Assembly: GCA_025349905.2 (NCBI GenBank)
Contig: MU624820.1
Coordinates: forward strand, 1-21,924
From: Blastocladiella britannica
Lineage: Eukaryota > Blastocladiomycota > Blastocladiomycetes > Blastocladiales > Blastocladiaceae
DNA: 21,924 nt
Direction: 5' to 3'
Numbering within the stretch: the first letter of the stretch is position 1; every line of letters begins with the position of its first letter. Shown here one piece after another: positions 17,329 to 21,924 of this stretch. The position numbers were made by a program, and so were the translations under genes. Under the pieces are notes generated by a model. That model did not search any database and was not told where the DNA came from. It was given only the letters and a program-made list of their open reading frames with translations.

Positions 17329-20300
17329 ATGTTTAGCAGTAGAGGTACACTGTCCCCACCGCCGCCAGCTCCGCCCGTCACGCCGCCGCCAGCACGCGAT
17401 CTGCCTTCGCTGGAAGGTGTCCGCAGACCGCGCCCGACCCGACTCTCGATGCCGCCCCGGTCACTGCCCCCTTCGCTCGATCGGTCCGTGATGAGCGTGT
17501 CCTCGGCCACATCACCCATCTCGCCCGACAACCCGTATTTCACCTCCGAGTACCTGTTTGACGCGATCCGCACCCCGCCCACGCCGCGCGTGCGGTCGCT
17601 GGAGGTGGATCACCAAGGGCACTTGATCACGCCCCCAGCCCAGCGGCGCTCGTCGGCCCTCAACTCGGTGGTGGTGGCCAGCGACTCGCTTGCCCGGTCG
17701 CAGGCGGGATCGGCCGTCAGTCTTGGTCGGTCGGCATCCATCACATCGTCGCTGTCGCTGTCATTGCAGCCGCCGGGACCTCCGCCGCCGTCGTCACGGA
17801 CCAAGCGCGCGTCTGAACGCGACAGTTTCCGGCCGCCGTCATCGCCCACCATGCTACCGCCCAACAAGTGGTCTGCGAGTCAAGTGTCGTTTGCGGCGCC
17901 CGTCAATGGCACCACGTCGCTTGATCGCACTTTCACCAACACGCGCGATACCGTCGAGGGCCAGCTTGCCACGGGTGTCCAAGGGTTTGTGGTCGACAAG
18001 TCGTTTGAGAAGGCCATTCAGGAAGTGGTCCCGAGCTTTGATCATCCCGAGACCCCCGCGTTCACGTTCCGAGTCCTGGTTCTTGGCACGCTACTGTGCG
18101 CGTCCATGGCTGCCATCAACCAAGTGTACAGTTTCTACAACAGCCCGTTTGCGGTGTCTCCGATCGTCGCCCAGGTGCTGGCGTTTCCGCTAGGGAAACT
18201 CATGGAAAAGACGGTGCCGTACTGGCGCATTTGGGCGCCAAGGGTCGGGTCGTTCGAGCTCAACCCGGGCCCGTTCTCGGTCAAGGAGTTTACGCTCATC
18301 GGTATTTTCGCATCCACGGGCAGCTATGGCGTGTATGTCGTACTTTACATTTTCACTATTATGACCCCACGCACTTTACTGACAAACCTAACAAAAGATA
18401 CGGAATGGCCAACCTGGTCGTGACAAAGCACTTGTTCGGCCGGCCCCTCTCCACGCTCACTTCGCTCGCGTTCCTGCTGTCGTCGTCGCTTCTCGGGTTT
18501 GGTCTGGCCGGCTTACTGCGCTCGGCGCTGATCCGCCCCGCGTCCGTGGTATGGCCGACCGTGCTGCCAACGGTCTCGCTGTACTCGGCGTTTTTCGGGT
18601 ACGGCGCCAACGCCGACTCGACCGCCATGTTCCCGGACGGCCGGCGCCGGTCGATCGATGCCGCGTCCGGTGCCATTTTCAAGTGGTCGCGGCTGCACAT
18701 GTTCCTTGTTGTCACTGCGCTGATTGCGACTTGGCAGCTGGTGCCCATGTTCCTGGCACCCGGGGTCGCGAACATTGGATTTGGGTGTCTGGTGGACCGC
18801 GTACTGAGTGGACCGCACGAGGTTTGGCAGACCATGGGGTCGTTTAGTACCGGTCTCGGGTTTGGGTCGGTCACTCTCGACTGGACCAACATTGGATCCG
18901 AGAGCATGACGGTTCGACTTGCCTACTTTTTTTCATAATTCTCTTGATTTGACGACTCAACAAATTGAATAGGTCCCATTTTGGACCACTGCCAACTCGT
19001 TTGTCGGCACCGTCCTTTTTACGTGGCTGCTGACGGGCCTGGCCTGGCGCGGCAACTGGTTCCACGACGAGTCCACGTCCTCGCAGCCCCTGAACTCGAT
19101 CGGGCTCATGTACTCTGACGGGTCCGCGTTTGATCCGGTGCCAGCGGGCAGTGACGCCAGTAACTGGGCGACGCAATCATTGGCGCTGGCCGTCAATTCG
19201 CCGTTGCGGATCTCGCCGTACTTTGCGGTCGCGTACTTGATGTCGTTTGCGCAGTTCCCGGCCGCGGTGGTGCACACGGCCATCTGGTATGGCAAGGACT
19301 TGTTGCGGCGGTTCCGCGACGTGGACCGCGGAAAGTCCGACAACGATATCCATTGCCGGCTGATTGACCAGTACCCGGAGGTTCCGCAGTGGGCGTACAC
19401 GGGCTTGTTTGCTGCTAGTGCTGTATGTACTCATCATTTTTATTTGTTGGCATTGTGATTGACTTTATTGGATACCAGGTGGTATTGGCGCTGGTCAACC
19501 ATTTGAGCGGAATGAGCAAATTGGACAGCGGCGCCGAATCCAGTGGTGACCCTTTGGTAGTCCTATTTGTGGTGCCGATCGCGATTCTGTTGGGAACTTT
19601 CGCCCTGCTCCCCGTTTCGGTGGTATACGCGACTGCCGGTGTGAGCATTGGTCTCAATGTCGCTTCGGAGATCCTTTGGGGGTATGTTTGATCCTTTTTA
19701 TTCGGTTTATTCAATCAGCTCATAGAAATGGATTTTGGTGCAGGTACTTGTGCCCTGGGAACCCGCTCGCGCTCATGACGTTCAAGTCGATTGCTACGCT
19801 CCTGACATCTCAGTGCACTGGTGCGTTTGCTGCTTCTATTTTTGACCAAGAGCTCACCTTTTTCTTGATGGATTCAGATATGCTGAGCGATCTCAAGCTC
19901 GGTCACTAGTACGCCGTCCATTTATTTATGTTGTTCCAATCCAAGTATTAACCAGACAAAATTACAGCATGAAAGTGCCTCCTCGCCATGTATTTGTCTC
20001 GCAGCTCATTTCCCAGGTCATCACTGTGGGAGTGTGCTTTGGCGTCACACAGTCGTGGTTCTCGATCGAAGACAATCTCGCGGCACTGCAGCACCCAGAC
20101 AAGACGGCCTCGCTGTGGTCCGACGCCGCGGACCGAACCTTTTTCTCGGCGGCCGTGGTTCGTCTTTTTTATTTTCTGCAACGTGAGACTTTGAACTCAC
20201 CCACACTAAAAAAAAAACCAATAGATTTATGGAGAAATCGGACCGGCCAAGTTCTTTGGCCCCTCGTCGCCGTACGGATCGCTGCTGTGGCTCGGAGTCC

Positions 20301-20769
20301 TGATCGGGATCACCACGCCCATCGTGTTCAAGCTCGGCGACATGTTCATTGGCGGGCCCGTGCCTTGGAAGTTTGTGCAAGCACCCGTTCTGTTCAGTGT
20401 TGCGTCGCCCGGGATGGTGCAAACGTACCTGACTCCGCTCGCGATCGCTTTCTTTTCCCAAGTGTGGTTGTTCCGGCGCCGGTTGCCCACAGTTCGTCTC
20501 ATTTTTTTGCACATCCACGGCAACAATACTCATCACGAAATGGACAACAGTGGAAACGGTACAACTACATTGTGGCCGCGGCCCTAGATGCCGGGACAGG
20601 TCTGACAGGCGCGCTTATCAACGCCGCGGCCGCGTCGCTGTGGCCCGGTCTCGCATTCCCGACCTGGGCGCTCAACCCCGACCCGAGTTTATGCAGCACC
20701 CAGTCGCTGTGGGGTCCCGCGCTCGATTTCTGCGTTGCGACCATGGCCGACACCACCAATTGTAAATAA
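17329..20769 (+). CDS. OPT family oligopeptide transporter
   Basis: Nine exons: 17329-18332, 18398-18911, 18973-19422, 19479-19681, 19744-19820, 19878-19908, 19968-20157, 20225-20491 and 20551-20769 (introns 56-67 nt), giving 984 aa. Family motifs include NPGPF (residues 312-316), PFW after the third splice, CPGNPLALMTFK, DLKLGHYMKVPPR (assembled from exons 5-7), IYGEIGPAKFFGP and RYNYIVAAALDAG near the end. Many hydrophobic helices follow from residue 247. OPT proteins are proton-coupled importers of small peptides or glutathione at the plasma or vacuolar membrane; the substrate here is open. The first 245 residues are a Ser/Pro-rich, probably disordered cytosolic tail, which is long for the family. 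Exon 6 has only 31 nt. Intron 5 is a multiple of three without a stop. The TAA stop sits within AATAAA. Confidence 0.92.
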
Positions 20770-20770
20770 A
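20765..20770 (+). terminator. AATAAA containing the OPT stop codon
   Basis: The hexamer spans 20765-20770 and the TAA stop is 20767-20769, so translation stop and polyadenylation signal share bases. Confidence 0.65.
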
Positions 20771-20774
20771 GATT

Positions 20775-20780
20775 TTTATT
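20775..20780 (-). terminator. AATAAA containing the SGD1/NOM1 stop codon
   Basis: On the minus strand the hexamer reads from 20780 to 20775 and contains the TAA stop at 20778-20776. It mirrors the OPT hexamer five bases away. Confidence 0.65.
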
Positions 20781-21891
20781 GCACATTCTCAAACCTGGCC
20801 ACACGCTTCTCGAGCTCCTTGACCAGCGCCTGGATCGCCACCACCTCCTCGGCTTCGGACTTGCCGCGAGCACGCCCACCGTCCTCCAAGTCCATCATCG
20901 CGTTCCCCGACATCCCCGCCCGCACTTTGGCCATGCTCGGAATGCCCTTGCCCTTTCCAGAACACATGCGCTTCATTTCCGGCATGAACTTGCGCAAGAA
21001 CCGCACCTGATGTGGGGTGAACTGGGTCGGGTCCAGGACGCGAAGGATCGCCATGGGAACGGTCCCCGATCGGATCAGGTGCGCGAGCGCGCGGGCCGCG
21101 TGGTCCATGCGCCGCGAGTACGCCGAGGTCGCGAGTGGGGCGGTGGTGGGGGATTCGCCAGCAACGTCGTTTAGGTAGTCCCAGAACGCGTACTGGAACG
21201 TGATCCCGTGGCTGTGGCCGGTCCGCGGCGTCGAGAGCAGGTGTTGCAGCAGTACCGTATAGTAAGGGTTGTACGTTGATTCCTGTTTTATATACTCAAG
21301 TTAGCTGTTGTAGCACGACTAAATGACAAGAAAAAAAACATACCAGCCCAAGAAGTCGGAACACGACCAACACCACCTCGCGCGCCTGCTTCTCGCCCAA
21401 CCCAATCTTTCCGATCCGCTCAATCGCGTCCAGGTAATCCTCGGCGCCCATGACCGCCACAAACACCGCGCGGCGCACGTCCGTGTTCATGCCTTTTGCT
21501 TTGGCCAGGGCCACCAGCTCCGACTCGCCCGCGCGTTTCTGCTGCGCCTGTTTCTTGACGGCCGCCGAGTCGTGCCCGACCCACGCCGACCCGACGCGCC
21601 ACCACATCCCGCGCTGCTTGACCAGCCGAATATCGTCGAGCGTCGGCCGCAGAGCCTCCAGCTTACCCTGAGCGCGCCGGCGCGCGAGCTTGAACAGCGG
21701 GTGGTCGGTGGGCGTGAAAAAAAGGTTCTTGGCGTTCGATTTGCCGGCGGCCAGGTCGCTGATTTGCTCCAGCATGAATTTGATCCGGAACGAGAGTGGG
21801 GATGGGAGAGCGGATGTCACGGCGGTGGTCAGTTGGCCCGAGACTTGGCGCAGGGATGCGGGGTCGTCGTGTCGCAGTTGCTGGCCGCACA
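20776..21891 (-). CDS. NOM1: SGD1/NOM1-type nucleolar MIF4G/MA3 protein, C-terminal exons (5' partial)
   Basis: Two exons are visible: 21891-21344 and 21282-20776, joined over a 61-nt intron (GTATGT donor, GCTAAC branch-like motif, CAG acceptor, phase 0). The first holds the end of the MIF4G domain (FRIKFMLEQISDL) and the family-typical WWRVGSAW. The MA3 domain follows (NTDVRRAVFVAVMGAEDYLDAIERI, described in two parts by the reader's frame from 21500 downward) and continues across the splice as ESTYNPYYTVLLQHLL and FQYAFWDYLND. SGD1/NOM1 is an essential nucleolar factor that binds an eIF4A-like helicase and acts in 18S rRNA processing. The C-terminus is Lys/Arg/Glu-rich. The 5' end is beyond the window; the first visible exon begins after a CAG acceptor at 21894-21892. 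Confidence 0.9.
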
Positions 21892-21924
21892 CTGTTTCAA
21901 CCTTTATTTGGTTAAAATTTTTTT
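21892..21924 (-). other. 3' part of an intron of the SGD1/NOM1 gene
   Basis: Read on the minus strand, the segment has an AT-rich start, a TTTAACC branch-like motif and ends in CAG, directly before an exon that keeps the protein frame. No ATG precedes the exon. It is therefore best read as intron, with the rest of the gene outside the window. Confidence 0.6.

Noticed and set aside
17021..17491. 156-codon plus-strand ORF across the BRCT-OPT gap
   Set aside because: It overlaps the OPT N-terminus in another frame, has no family features, and its His/Arg/Cys-rich second half is a shadow of the Ser/Pro-rich tail.
1..21924. Transposons, CRISPR arrays, tRNA or rRNA genes
   Set aside because: I found no transposase, reverse transcriptase, regularly spaced repeats or cloverleaf-like segments by eye; a covariance-model scan would be needed to exclude small RNAs fully.

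Overview
This is a gene-dense eukaryotic nuclear window with high GC in its coding parts. It has spliceosomal introns of 55-98 nt (about 22 inferred), mostly GTATGT-like donors and often a TTAAC/CTAAC branch-like motif before the AG. Intergenic gaps run from 6 to about 370 bp. Intron style, compactness and the repeat proteins with a recurring 'VLxWW' motif suggest a zoosporic fungus, most likely Blastocladiomycota (Allomyces/Catenaria type). That placement is inference from the sequence only. I see no rRNA, tRNA, CRISPR array or autonomous transposon.

Layout. 3-1634 (+): C-terminal part of an ABCC/MRP-type ABC transporter, cut by the window edge. 2002-3135 (-): two-exon protein of unknown function. 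3198-4387 (-): WW-type ankyrin-like repeat protein with a frame break near its N-terminus. 4541-6419 (+): two-domain cytidine/dCMP deaminase-like protein (CDADC1-like), divergent from the preceding gene. 6458-9520 (-): 1000-residue WW-type repeat protein. 9785-11487 (-): FEN1/XPG-type structure-specific nuclease with a long spacer. 11529-12945 (-): aminoacylase-1 (M20 family). 13129-17024 (+): six-exon protein with about six BRCT domains in a 4+2 arrangement (Rtt107/Brc1/PTIP-like). 17329-20769 (+): nine-exon OPT oligopeptide transporter with a long Ser/Pro-rich N-terminus and a 31-nt microexon. 20776-21891 (-): C-terminal exons of an SGD1/NOM1-type MIF4G/MA3 ribosome-biogenesis protein, continuing past the window.

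The genes do not form a pathway. Two (FEN/XPG nuclease, multi-BRCT scaffold) belong to DNA replication and repair, two are transporters, one is a nucleolar factor, one is an amidohydrolase, one is a nucleotide deaminase-like enzyme, and three belong to lineage-specific or unknown families. The strongest unusual signals are the extreme 3'-end compaction, where two converging genes each have their TAA stop inside an AATAAA hexamer; the WW-repeat family with an F-box-like N-terminus; the degenerate first deaminase domain; the long spacer in the nuclease; and a perfect inverted repeat in the aminoacylase/BRCT divergent promoter. All exon joins are read by eye from reading-frame continuity, splice dinucleotides and family motifs.
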